Below are positions 16,516 to 25,150 of a DNA stretch of 64,000 bases, one piece after another. The position numbers were made by a program, and so were the translations under genes. The stretch spans positions 1 through 64,000 of the forward strand of contig NZ_JAQYWQ010000003.1 in NCBI RefSeq assembly GCF_029379315.1, given 5' to 3'. This DNA is from Nostoc sp. S13. Lineage in GTDB: Bacteria; Cyanobacteriota; Cyanobacteriia; Cyanobacteriales; Nostocaceae. The notes under the pieces were generated by a model that saw only the letters and a list, made by a program, of their open reading frames with translations, was not told the DNA's origin and did not search any database. Positions within the stretch are counted from its first letter, which is position 1; every line of letters starts with the position of its first letter.

Positions 16516-17313
16516 ATGGATCTTGGTCTTAAAGATAAAGTCGCTGTAATTACTGGAGGTGATTCCGGCATTGGAAAAGCGACAGCTAAACTGCTTGCTT
16601 GTGAAGGTGCAAAGGTTACTATTATCAATAAGACTTCGGAAAGTCTTGAACTGGCGGCTGAGGAGTTGAGAAAGTTTGGAGAAATATTTACGGTTCAGGC
16701 GGATCTCACTCAGCCTAAGGAAGTTGCAGCTGCTAAAGAGCAAATTCTTGAACGCTTTGGAACAGTTGACATCCTTGTTCATGCGGCAGGAATCACAGGT
16801 GCTACGGGAGATTTTCTCGAACTCAGTGATGAGCAGTGGTACAAGACGATTGAGGTTGACTTGATGGGGACGGTACGCACCTGTCGCGCTTTTATTGAGC
16901 CGATGCGTAAAAGTGGTTGGGGAAGAGTTATCCTGATCAGTTCGGAAGATGCACTACAGCCCTATCCAGAAGAGATACCTTACTGCGCTTGCAAAGCAGC
17001 TGTACTAAATCTTGCTAAAAATTTATCTAAAGCTTATGCAAAAGATGGCGTGCTGGTGAATGCAGTTTCTCCTGCCTATATCGCCACCTCAATGACTGAC
17101 GCAATGATGGAAAAGCGCTCAAAAGAGCTAGGTGTCAGTTTTGATGATGCAATTGACAGTTTCCTTGATGAACAGCGCCCTCACATCGAACTCAAACGAC
17201 GTGGCAAACCAGAAGAAGTAGCGGCTGTGATTGCCTTCCTTTGCTCAGAGCAATCAAGCTTTGTGGTTGGTTCTAATTATCGGGTAGATGGTGGCTCGGT
17301 TGCAAGTTTGTGA
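16516..17313 (+). CDS. short-chain dehydrogenase/reductase
   Basis: 265 residues, classical SDR: TGGDSGIG at 14-21, HAAG as a variant of the NNAG motif, catalytic Ser in LISSEDALQPYP and YCACK for Tyr-x3-Lys. The C-terminal RVDGGSVASL completes the fold. The insert RPHIELKRRGKPEEVAAV is usual. Substrate unknown; the position between gluconolactonase and the Rieske/FAD reductase suggests a sugar or aldehyde substrate, as inference only. It is clearly different from the SDR at 10091 and not a recent copy. Confidence 0.8.
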   Translation: MDLGLKDKVAVITGGDSGIGKATAKLLACEGAKVTIINKTSESLELAAEELRKFGEIFTVQADLTQPKEVAAAKEQILERFGTVDILVHAAGITGATGDFLELSDEQWYKTIEVDLMGTVRTCRAFIEPMRKSGWGRVILISSEDALQPYPEEIPYCACKAAVLNLAKNLSKAYAKDGVLVNAVSPAYIATSMTDAMMEKRSKELGVSFDDAIDSFLDEQRPHIELKRRGKPEEVAAVIAFLCSEQSSFVVGSNYRVDGGSVASL

Positions 17314-17573
17314 GCCAAGCGGGTATAAGGGAAATTAGCCCCGCTTCTCGTAATTCGTAATTACTGTTGGCTAAGGGTTTTAAATATTTTAAATTGGGTA
17401 GTTTATTTACGTCACTCTGTACTAGCCCCGAAGAGAGTGTACAAGTTTTTTGTTGTTATATCAATTCGTAATCAAGGGGTGTAAGAAGGTTGCATCTGGT
17501 TTACCGGGTTGAAATCTGTTGCCGGATTTGAAAGAATTGGTATAACCTCTTATTCTTAATTTGAGAGTTGATT

Positions 17574-19166
17574 ATGAAACAGATAGAAACAGTTGTTGCC
17601 AATATTAACGATCTAAATGATGGTGAAATGCGACAGGTATCTGTCGGCGAGACAGAAATTTTACTGAGTCGTATAGATGGAAAGTTTTATGCTGTCGGCG
17701 CACACTGCTCTCATTATAAAGCGCTACTGGCAGAGGGGGTGCTGAGTGGGCATTGTGTTGTTTGCCCCTGGCACAATGCCTATTTTGATGTGACGACTGG
17801 CGATCAACTAGAGCCACCTGGCTTGGATTCTCTAGATTCCTATCAGGTACGGATTGAAGGTGAAAACGTTATTGTCAGCGTACCAGAGGAAACAACAGGA
17901 TTGCGATCGCCCGCAATGGCGCAATTTAACCCCAATGTTGATGGACGCACATTTGTGATCTTAGGAGCTGGAGCGGCGGGTGTCCATGCAGCACAAACTT
18001 TGCGAGTCGCTGGATATCAAGGGCGAATCGTCATGATCACTCAGGAAGATAAGCTGCCCTACGATCGCACCAAGCTGAGTAAAGACTACTTTATTGGTAA
18101 AACATCCTCCGAGGAAATGCCCCTGCGATCGGCCGATTTCTTCAAGGAACACGGCATTGAAGTGCTGTTGAATCAGCGAGTTGAACAGGTGCAAACAACG
18201 GCAAAAGCGATCGCCTTTACTAATGGAGATTCCTTAACCTATGATGCCTTACTAGTAGCAACAGGAGGTAAACCACGCCAGCTAGATATTCCTGGTGCAG
18301 ACTTGGAAAACATTTTGACATTACGCAGCTTTGATGATACTGATCGCATTTTGGCAGCCATCAAGCAAAAAGCACAAGCGGTAGTGATTGGCTCCAGTTT
18401 TATCGGTATGGAAACGGCATCTGGGCTGAGTCAGCAAGGTTTACAAGTAACTGTTATCTCACCGGATTCTGTACCTTTTAAGAAAATCCTTGGCGAGGAA
18501 ATTGGCAAAATCTTTCAGCAAGTTCATGAGGAAAGCGGCGTTTCCTTTAAGTTTGGTAGAAAAGCGGTGCAATTTGAAGGTAGCGACAAAGTAGAAGCTG
18601 TAATTTTAGATAATGGCGACCGCTTGAAAGCAGATATCGTAATTATCGGAGTTGGCGTACAGCCGGCAACAGACTTTCTTAAAGGCGTCGAATTGCATCC
18701 CAAAGATCACAGTGTTGTTGTTGATGAATACTTGTGTGCAGGTGATGGCATCTACGCCGCAGGCGATATTGCCCGTTATCCCGATTGGCGTACAAACGAA
18801 TCGATTCGCGTTGAACATTGGCGAGTTGCAGCACAGCAGGGGCGAATTGCAGCTCATAACATGGCAGGGAAAGCAGTCAAATTTAGAGGGCTTCCTTTGT
18901 TCTGGACAATGCAATTCAACTTTCCGTTGCGCTACATCGGACACGCCCAAAGTTGGGATGAAATAATTGTAGATGGGGATTTACAAAAACAGGAATTCAT
19001 TGCTTTTTACATCAAAAACAATCAAGTCTTGGCAGTTGCAACCAGCCATCGGGATACGGAAACAGCAGCTATCTCGGAATTGATGCGCTTGAACCAGATG
19101 CTAACTGTTGAGGAATTACGGCGCGGTATAGTTGATTTGATTGACAAACAAACAGCCTTAAGTTAG
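17574..19166 (+). CDS. Rieske [2Fe-2S] plus FAD/NAD(P)-dependent oxidoreductase
   Basis: 530 residues from ATG 17574, preferred to TTG 17568. Residues 1-105 are a Rieske domain (CSH at about 44 and CPWH at about 63 supply the 2Cys/2His ligands). Residues 125-400 are a two-dinucleotide-fold reductase (GAGAAGVHAAQTLR for FAD, VVIGSSFIGMETASGL for NAD(P)H, and GDGIYAAGDIARYPDW closing the FAD site), followed by a C-terminal dimerisation part. This is the architecture of AIFM3-like reductases. It may pass electrons from NADH to a partner; the partner is not known. It stands as a separate transcript between the SDR and the GMC oxidoreductase. Confidence 0.85.
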   Translation: MKQIETVVANINDLNDGEMRQVSVGETEILLSRIDGKFYAVGAHCSHYKALLAEGVLSGHCVVCPWHNAYFDVTTGDQLEPPGLDSLDSYQVRIEGENVIVSVPEETTGLRSPAMAQFNPNVDGRTFVILGAGAAGVHAAQTLRVAGYQGRIVMITQEDKLPYDRTKLSKDYFIGKTSSEEMPLRSADFFKEHGIEVLLNQRVEQVQTTAKAIAFTNGDSLTYDALLVATGGKPRQLDIPGADLENILTLRSFDDTDRILAAIKQKAQAVVIGSSFIGMETASGLSQQGLQVTVISPDSVPFKKILGEEIGKIFQQVHEESGVSFKFGRKAVQFEGSDKVEAVILDNGDRLKADIVIIGVGVQPATDFLKGVELHPKDHSVVVDEYLCAGDGIYAAGDIARYPDWRTNESIRVEHWRVAAQQGRIAAHNMAGKAVKFRGLPLFWTMQFNFPLRYIGHAQSWDEIIVDGDLQKQEFIAFYIKNNQVLAVATSHRDTETAAISELMRLNQMLTVEELRRGIVDLIDKQTALS

Positions 19167-19275
19167 TAGCAAGCGGTAGCGGAGTTTCTAGTGGGTGCTG
19201 AAGCAAGCGCTCAATTAAGCACTTTAGTACTCATACCAATTTGAAAAATGATTGCGACAGATGGATTGCTTAAGC

Positions 19276-19439
19276 AATACAGTTCAGTTAAGCAATTTTT
19301 TCCTTATCCTTCTTCTCTCAGTGCCGCGCCAGTTGCTACAACGGGGGGAACCCCGCAACGCACTGGCTTCTCTGCGCCTCTGCGGTTCGTTAAACAAAAT
19401 GACTTTGACAAAGAGTGCTAACCTTAACTGAACCGTATT
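19276..19439. mobile_element. MITE-like element with AATACxGTTCAGTTAAG ends
   Basis: The 17-bp inverted ends AATACAGTTCAGTTAAG (19276-19292) and CTTAACTGAACCGTATT (19423-19439) differ at one base. The core contains a GC-rich block with GTTGCTACAACGGGGGGAAC. No coding capacity is seen. It occupies most of the roughly 400-base gap between the reductase and the GMC gene; the rest shows only AAAATC-type heptamers near 19480. Confidence 0.7.
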
Positions 19440-19566
19440 GATTGCCTTAAGAGCTTATGCACTAACTTTTTTACAATCCAAAATCTAAAATCCAAAATGG
19501 TATAACTAGGAACCAGAGTAGACTAATAAGGCTCGATATAAAAATAATTTGCAACCTCTTGCATAT

Positions 19567-21141
19567 ATGATCAACATCACTGAGCGCTACGACATCATTA
19601 TTATCGGTACGGGAGCCGGTGGAGGTACACTGGCTCACCGCCTCGCACCTACAGGTAAAAAAATTCTAGTGCTGGAACGAGGCGACTTTTTGCCGAGAGA
19701 AAAAGCTAACTGGAATCCAGAGGAGGTTTATCAAAAACATCGCTATCATACAGATGAGCAATGGTATAACAAGGAAGATAAGGCATTTAAACCTCAGACA
19801 GGTTACTGGGTTGGTGGCAATACTAAACTTTACGGTGCAGCCTTAATTCGATTCCGAGAGCGAGATTTTGAAAGGGTAATTCATAAGGGAGGAATTTCTC
19901 CAGAATGGCCTTTGAAATATCAAGACTTTGAGCCATACTACACGCAAGCAGAAAAGCTGTATGACGTGCATGGCAAAGAAGGAGAAGACCCCACCGAACC
20001 ACCTCGCAGCGAACCATATCCCTATCCGCCAGTCAGTCATGAGCCAGATATGCAGTCCCTTGCTGATGGCATCCGTGAACTGGGTTACTACCCATTTCAC
20101 CTACCACTAGGATTAAAGCTGAATGAAAGCGATCACAGCAAAAGTCCCTGCATTCGCTGCGATACTTTTGATGGATATCCTTGTCTTGTAGGTGCAAAAG
20201 CCGATGCTGATGTTAACGCCATTCGTCCTACCCGCGAAATGTATGCCAATTTCACGCTTTTAACTAATGCTAAAGTCTTGCGACTACATACCAATGAGTC
20301 GGGGCGAGAGGTTACAAGAGTAGAAACTGAAATTGCCGGGGAAAAACATTGGTTTACCGGCGATATTGTGGTTGTTGCTTGTGGTTCTGTCAATTCAGCT
20401 GCTTTGCTGTTACGGTCTGCTAATGACAAACATCTGAATGGATTAGCAAACAGTTCTGATCAGGTGGGGCGGAATTTCATGAAGCAACTGGAAACAGCTA
20501 TAGTTTCCATACACTTAGAGGTGAATCACGCCAACTTTCAAAAAACGATCGCTGTCAACGATTTTTACTGGGGAGAGCCGGATTTTCCTTATCCCATGGG
20601 CATGGTGCAGAATACAGGTAATGTGCTAGCCGATATGATTCCCGGAGAAGCACCCCCACTAATGGCTCCATTTGTCAAGCTGATTCCTCATTATGAGCGC
20701 CATTTGTTGGCCGAGCGATCAGTTGGTTGGTGGTTGCAAACAGAAGATTTACCAGATCCGAATAATCGGGTTCGGGTGGTGGGTGACAAGATTCACGTTG
20801 ACTATACACTGAATAATACCGAAGCAAGCGATCGCTTAATCCATCGCTGGACATCTGTGCTCAAGTCAATCCCTCACTCTGCTAAAAGCGTCCTCCCATT
20901 TAGCCTTTATCCTCGCACACATCTACCAGAACAAGCCGTTGCCCATCAATGTGGTAGTTGTCGATTTGGCACAGACCCCAAAACTTCAGTCCTTGATGTT
21001 AATTGTCGTACCCATGATGTCGATAATCTCTATGTGGTAGATAGTAGTTTCTTTCCGTCAAATTCCGGTGCTAACCCGACATTAACGATTATGGCGAATG
21101 CGTTACGTGTTGCTGACCGCATAGTTGAACGATTGAAATAA
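19567..21141 (+). CDS. GMC-family FAD oxidoreductase
   Basis: About 524 residues from ATG 19567; the TTG at 19549 is a less likely start. It has an N-terminal FAD fold (YDIIIIGTGAGGGTLAHRLA, VLERGDF), GGNTKLYGAALIRFRERDF, and a C-terminal GMC motif VDSSFFPSNSGANPTLTIMANALR. The substrate domain carries HQCGSCRFGTDPKTSVLD, the pattern in which an active-site His/Asn pair is found. GMC enzymes oxidise alcohols, sugars or sterols; this subtype in bacteria is often annotated glucose-methanol-choline oxidoreductase without proven substrate. Its place in a cluster of sugar enzymes supports a sugar or polyol, as inference. Confidence 0.85.
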   Translation: MINITERYDIIIIGTGAGGGTLAHRLAPTGKKILVLERGDFLPREKANWNPEEVYQKHRYHTDEQWYNKEDKAFKPQTGYWVGGNTKLYGAALIRFRERDFERVIHKGGISPEWPLKYQDFEPYYTQAEKLYDVHGKEGEDPTEPPRSEPYPYPPVSHEPDMQSLADGIRELGYYPFHLPLGLKLNESDHSKSPCIRCDTFDGYPCLVGAKADADVNAIRPTREMYANFTLLTNAKVLRLHTNESGREVTRVETEIAGEKHWFTGDIVVVACGSVNSAALLLRSANDKHLNGLANSSDQVGRNFMKQLETAIVSIHLEVNHANFQKTIAVNDFYWGEPDFPYPMGMVQNTGNVLADMIPGEAPPLMAPFVKLIPHYERHLLAERSVGWWLQTEDLPDPNNRVRVVGDKIHVDYTLNNTEASDRLIHRWTSVLKSIPHSAKSVLPFSLYPRTHLPEQAVAHQCGSCRFGTDPKTSVLDVNCRTHDVDNLYVVDSSFFPSNSGANPTLTIMANALRVADRIVERLK

Positions 21142-21236
21142 TCAGGCATTCCGTTGGGCGGGTTAAGAGACTTGAAGGAAGTGCTGAACCCGCAAGGGTG
21201 ATTAGTTATTTGTAAGGACAAAAAGGACGAAACATT

Positions 21237-21620
21237 ATGACAAATGATCAAGGGCAAATTACACCACAACAACAACCAGAGATTCAATCTCAACAGGAGG
21301 ATTTAGAAGCGACAAATTTACCTCATCCCTTGGCTACAAATCTAGGCGCTGTAGGAGGTGGCGTTGCCGGAGCCGCACTAGGTCGCTCCATTGGTGGTAA
21401 AATGGGTGCTGCAATTGGTGTGGTTGCAGGGGCAATTACTGGTAGCATTGCAGCCAACAAGTTGGTAGAGTACGCTGGAGAATTCATTGAAGAACTCCAA
21501 CCGACAATTGGATTGGGATTAGGAGCCAATCACAAACCAATTGAACTACCCCGTCACTATTCTTGGGAAGAATTACAAGCATTATCAAAACCACAAGGTG
21601 GAGAAATTCAAGTCCCCTAA
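21237..21620 (+). CDS. small glycine-zipper protein
   Basis: 127 residues. After a Gln-rich polar N-terminus, residues 36-76 are a glycine-zipper hairpin (GAVGGGVAGAALGRSIGGKM, AAIGVVAGAITGSIAANK), followed by a conserved-looking polar tail (HYSWEELQALSKPQGG). Such domains insert into membranes or form oligomers; no specific function is known. AAGGA lies about ten bases upstream of the ATG. It follows the GMC gene by about 95 bases on the same strand and could share its transcript. Confidence 0.7.
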   Translation: MTNDQGQITPQQQPEIQSQQEDLEATNLPHPLATNLGAVGGGVAGAALGRSIGGKMGAAIGVVAGAITGSIAANKLVEYAGEFIEELQPTIGLGLGANHKPIELPRHYSWEELQALSKPQGGEIQVP

Positions 21621-21664
21621 ACCAAACATTTAAGTGCGATCGCTTCGCTCCTTATACTATTTGT

Positions 21665-21829
21665 TTGTGAGGCTGCGCCAAACCCTTTTAACTTCTTTCT
21701 TTCTTTCTTAGGACTTACGCAAAATATCTCTGAAACTCTGATTTCTCTGTGTACTCTGCGCCTTTGCGGTTCCTTTTTCTTTCTTGTACTTAAATATGGT
21801 TTAGTGCATCTTCATACAGAATTGGTATT
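21665..21829. repeat. dispersed repeat, inverted copy of 4383-4545
   Basis: It carries the landmark GGCTGCGCCAAACCCTTTTA on the left and CTTGTACTTAAATATGGTTT and CATACAGAATTGGTA on the right, all found in reverse complement at 4383-4545. An AGGACTTACGCA block at 21710-21721 equals the end sequence of the element at 35575-35735. The right end runs into the open frame of the Uma2 gene. Confidence 0.75.
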
Positions 21830-22592
21830 ACAATCTTTGCCTCCCCAACAATCCCCCTATGTTAAATTCAAGCTAGAACTCCTGCGGATAAGGAATCACG
21901 TAATCGCGGCTTCTGTAGAACATGGCTTAAATAATAGCGCTTTTATCCCTCCCTTAGAAAGTGGCGATCGCTTAACCCGCCACGAATTCGAGCGGCGCTA
22001 TACAGCAATGCCCGATAAAAAAGCAGAATTAATCGAAGGAGTCGTCTACGTGGCATCACCATTGCGTTTTAGAAGTCATGGTTTACCTCATGGAAACTTA
22101 ATTATCTGGTTAGGGAATTACAAAGTTTCCACCCCAGGCGTAGAACTAGGCGATAATGCTACTGTGCGCTTGGATTTAGACAATGAACCACAACCTGATG
22201 TTTTACTGTTAGTAGATAAACCAACCAGAGGACAGGCACAAATCAGCGAAGATGATTACGTAGAAGGCGCACCGGAATTAGTAGCAGAAGTAGCAGCCAG
22301 TAGTGCATCTATTGATTTGTACGACAAAAAACGCGCCTATCGTCGTAACGGAGTGCAGGAATATATCGTCTGGCAGACTTTAGAGAATAAACTCGACTGG
22401 TTCTGTTTGCAAAATGGAGAATATTTGCCACTCGTAGCAGATGCAGATGGGGTGATTAAAAGTAGGGTATTTCCAGGTTTGTGGTTAGCTGTCACCTCAC
22501 TAATTACAAGAGACATGACGAAAGTTTTAGCAGTGCTGCAACAAGGATTAAATTTAAAAGAACACGCTGACTTTGTTGAGCATTTAGCTTAG
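21804..22592 (+). CDS. Uma2-family (DUF820) putative endonuclease
   Basis: Up to 262 residues if the GTG at 21804 is used. From about residue 50 the family signature begins (PPLESGDRLTRHEFERRY, KKAELIEGVVYVASP) and continues through EPQPDVLLLV (Asp), PELVAEVAASS (Glu) and KKRAYRRNGVQEYIVW (Lys), which fit a PD-(D/E)xK nuclease core. Uma2 proteins are abundant in cyanobacteria; their role is unknown. The first ~9 codons lie inside a dispersed repeat (21665-21829), and no ATG occurs before the conserved part, so the original start may have been lost and the present start is uncertain. It may start at TTG 21822 or 21837, or be impaired. Confidence 0.7.
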   Translation: MHLHTELVLQSLPPQQSPYVKFKLELLRIRNHVIAASVEHGLNNSAFIPPLESGDRLTRHEFERRYTAMPDKKAELIEGVVYVASPLRFRSHGLPHGNLIIWLGNYKVSTPGVELGDNATVRLDLDNEPQPDVLLLVDKPTRGQAQISEDDYVEGAPELVAEVAASSASIDLYDKKRAYRRNGVQEYIVWQTLENKLDWFCLQNGEYLPLVADADGVIKSRVFPGLWLAVTSLITRDMTKVLAVLQQGLNLKEHADFVEHLA

Positions 22593-23374
22593 TAAAACTT
22601 AATACAAATGGTGAGGCAGTACCTGTGGCAACGATGTCTACGACGGGCGTAGCTGCGGCGCCTGCAATCCACACTTAATTCTTAGGTAAAATTCACCGCA
22701 CTCTCTGTCTGGAGGGCGCTTTTTTTATGAAGCTATAGTTATACAAATATTTACACAGATAAAATATTAAAAAAATATCTGGTGTATTTGGGTACAATTA
22801 CTAAATTGTTACTGATTTATATTAGTAAATGCATTGGTATAAATAAAAATACTTATCAAAAATGTCAGCAGTGAGCATCTCACTTTCGTAGAAAGCCTAA
22901 ACCTGACCCCAGCCCTCTCCTTAGTACAGCTTTGCGTAAAATCGTGGCGAATTGAGGGGAGAATTTAAACGCAAAGGGGAGGCAGCGGGTTGCGGTGAAT
23001 CCAGCGCTGTAGGCGGATTTCCCGCCGTAGGCGACTGGTGTTAGCGTAACGGTAGCGACGTAGGAGCGTCACCCGAAGGGGGGTTCCCACGCCACTCCCC
23101 CCAACGGAGGGAACCTCGGCAAGGGGGTGGCTAAGAGTTGTAGCGACTGCCGTCGCGCAAAGGGAAACGCAGAGTCACGCAGAGGATTCGTTATGAATTA
23201 ATGAAATGTTGTACTTAGTAAGGAGAGGGAGCAGGAATCTTCTTTATCCTATAGTGTAGTGTATTTGCTTTCACTGAGATGCTCCCCATTGGGTTTACAC
23301 TGACTAACAAATCTCAGATTTGAGTTTTCGTCTCAATTCAATATAAAATCTAAAACTTAAAATCCAAAATCCAC
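22593..23374. repeat. 782-base intergenic region with a composite repeat
   Basis: The left third is AT-rich. A GGAGGGCGCTTTTTTTAT motif at about 22707-22728 resembles the right arm and T-tract of the psbA terminator, but its left arm is poor. About 22908-23232 is a composite of palindromes bounded by CCCTCTCCTTAGTAC and GTACTTAGTAAGGAGAGGG in inverted orientation. It includes a block (about 23038-23072) that is the reverse complement of 3679-3712. AAAATC heptamers directly precede the malic enzyme start. No gene is seen. Confidence 0.6.
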
Positions 23375-24766
23375 ATGGCAGACCTAACTCCTAATTCTAG
23401 TTTTAGTTTGACGCTGCGCTTGCAGATTCCCAATCGCATCGGGATGTTAGCGTCAATAACCCAGGCGATCGCAGCCACTGGCGGTAATCTCGGTCAAATT
23501 GATCTAATCGAGCAAACCCGCAAAGAGTCTACCCGCGATCTGACTGTGGATGCCGCTAGTACTGAACACGCTGAAACCATTGTGCAAGCAGTGAAAGCAT
23601 TGCCAGACATCAAGTTACTCAGTGTCTACGATCGCACCTTTAATTTGCATCGCGGTGGCAAAATCAGCATTGTCAGCAGAATTCCCCTGAAGAGTGTTTC
23701 CGATCTAGCAATGGCTTACACGCCCGGAGTTGGTCGAATTTGTACGGCGATTGCTCAAGACCCAGAGGAAGTTTATAAGTTAACCATCAAACAAAACACC
23801 GTTGCCATTGTTACCGATGGTAGTGCCGTTTTAGGTTTGGGAAATCTCGGCCCAACCGCCGCCCTACCAGTCATGGAAGGCAAAGCAATGCTGTTTAAGG
23901 AATTTGCGGGGCTGGATGCTTTTCCCATTTGTCTGGCCACCCAAGATACAGAAGAGATTATCCAGACAGTTAAGAATATTGCTCCGGTGTTTGGAGGTGT
24001 GAATTTAGAGGATATTGCTGCCCCTCGCTGCTTTGAAATTGAAAACAGATTACGCCAGGAGTTAGATATCCCCGTTTTTCACGATGACCAGCACGGTACA
24101 GCAATTGTCACCTTAGCGGCGTTGTTTAATTCCCTAAAGCTGGTGCAAAAGTCAATAGCAGAAATCAAAATAGTGATTAACGGTGCTGGGGCGGCTGGAG
24201 TGGCGATCGCGCGGTTACTCCGTAAAGCTGGGGCAGAAAAAATCTGGATGTGCGACTCTAAAGGGATTATCTCTAATAGTCGCACCGACTTGACAGAAGA
24301 AAAACTCGAATTTGCCGTGAAAGCTCAGGGTACGTTGGCGGGTGCAATGCAAGGGGCAGATGTGTTTATTGGTGTCAGTGTACCGGGAGTTTTGACACCA
24401 GAAATGGTGCATTCAATGGCGAAAGACCCAATTGTGTTTGCAATGGCAAATCCCATTCCAGAGATTCAGCCAGAATTAATCAGTAAAGATGTTGCTGTGA
24501 TTGCTACTGGTCGCAGCGACTACCCTAATCAAATCAATAACGTCCTCGCTTTTCCTGGGGTATTCCGTGGTGCTTTAGATTGTCGGGCACAGACAATTAC
24601 CATCAGAATGTATCTGGAAGCCGCAAGTGCGATCGCCTTTTTAGTCAAGCCTTCAGACTTGGATCGGGAACATATTATTCCTTCAGTCTTTGATGAGCGC
24701 GTCGTCACTGCTGTTGCTGCTGCTGTACAACGTGCAGCGCGTGAAGAAGGTATCGCTCGGAATTAA
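23375..24766 (+). CDS. NAD(P)-dependent malic enzyme with N-terminal ACT domain
   Basis: 463 residues. Residues 8-90 are an ACT regulatory domain (LTLRLQIPNRIGMLASITQA); the rest is the short prokaryotic malic enzyme: SDLAMAYTPGVG, NTVAIVTDGSAVLGLGNLG, EGKAMLFKEFAGLDAFP with the catalytic Lys, FHDDQHGTAIV with the metal-binding Asp pair, and NGAGAAGVAIARLL for the cofactor. It converts malate to pyruvate and CO2. With the ppc gene 7 kb away it could complete a C4-acid cycle. ACT domains usually bind amino acids, so allosteric control is expected. The start ATG directly follows a run of AAAATC-like heptamers. Confidence 0.9.
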   Translation: MADLTPNSSFSLTLRLQIPNRIGMLASITQAIAATGGNLGQIDLIEQTRKESTRDLTVDAASTEHAETIVQAVKALPDIKLLSVYDRTFNLHRGGKISIVSRIPLKSVSDLAMAYTPGVGRICTAIAQDPEEVYKLTIKQNTVAIVTDGSAVLGLGNLGPTAALPVMEGKAMLFKEFAGLDAFPICLATQDTEEIIQTVKNIAPVFGGVNLEDIAAPRCFEIENRLRQELDIPVFHDDQHGTAIVTLAALFNSLKLVQKSIAEIKIVINGAGAAGVAIARLLRKAGAEKIWMCDSKGIISNSRTDLTEEKLEFAVKAQGTLAGAMQGADVFIGVSVPGVLTPEMVHSMAKDPIVFAMANPIPEIQPELISKDVAVIATGRSDYPNQINNVLAFPGVFRGALDCRAQTITIRMYLEAASAIAFLVKPSDLDREHIIPSVFDERVVTAVAAAVQRAAREEGIARN

Positions 24767-24805
24767 TTAACTAAAAGAAAGCAACGAAAAATTCAGCTTT
24801 TTGCT

Positions 24806-24828
24806 CCCCTCTCCGCGTCGGAGAGGGG
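24806..24828. other. GC-rich hairpin after malic enzyme
   Basis: CCCCTCTCCG and CGGAGAGGGG pair perfectly around a 3-base loop, 40 bases past the stop codon. No T-tract follows on the plus strand, so termination is possible but not shown. Confidence 0.5.
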
Positions 24829-24929
24829 CTGCTCTTGAGAGGTGAAATAAAACTTGTCGAACTCACGTTAAATAAAGGTTTCTTTTCCCCTCTTACTGCA
24901 CCCTTGCCGCAGCTGGACATCAATTTTAT

Positions 24930-24970
24930 CCGCCCAACTTCTATTAAGGGCGATCGCTAAAGTTGGGCGG
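24930..24970. repeat. inverted repeat with 11-bp stem between convergent genes
   Basis: CCGCCCAACTT at 24930-24940 pairs with AAGTTGGGCGG at 24960-24970 around a loop containing GCGATCGC. It lies in the 384-base gap between the malic enzyme and psbA 3' ends. The remainder of the gap holds the two other hairpins listed and no gene. Confidence 0.6.
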
Positions 24971-25096
24971 GTACGCCATAGCACAGTCCAGACAAAAACA
25001 GCACAAAACTTGAGATTGCTCAGTGGGGTAAAATCATCAGGTATTGCAGCGATCGCTATTTTTCCGTAGGTAAGACTTTTTAAAGTAATTACAAAT

Positions 25097-25130
25097 AAAA
25101 AGCGCCCCCCATCTCTGGAGGGCGCTTTTT
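25097..25130 (-). terminator. rho-independent terminator of psbA
   Basis: AAAAAGCGCCC and GGGCGCTTTTT flank a 12-base loop about 20 bases past the psbA stop. The stem is GC-rich and ends in a T-tract on either strand, so it can stop psbA and also read-through from the malic enzyme side. Confidence 0.85.
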
Positions 25131-25150
25131 ATTTAGCTAAATCTTCAGAA

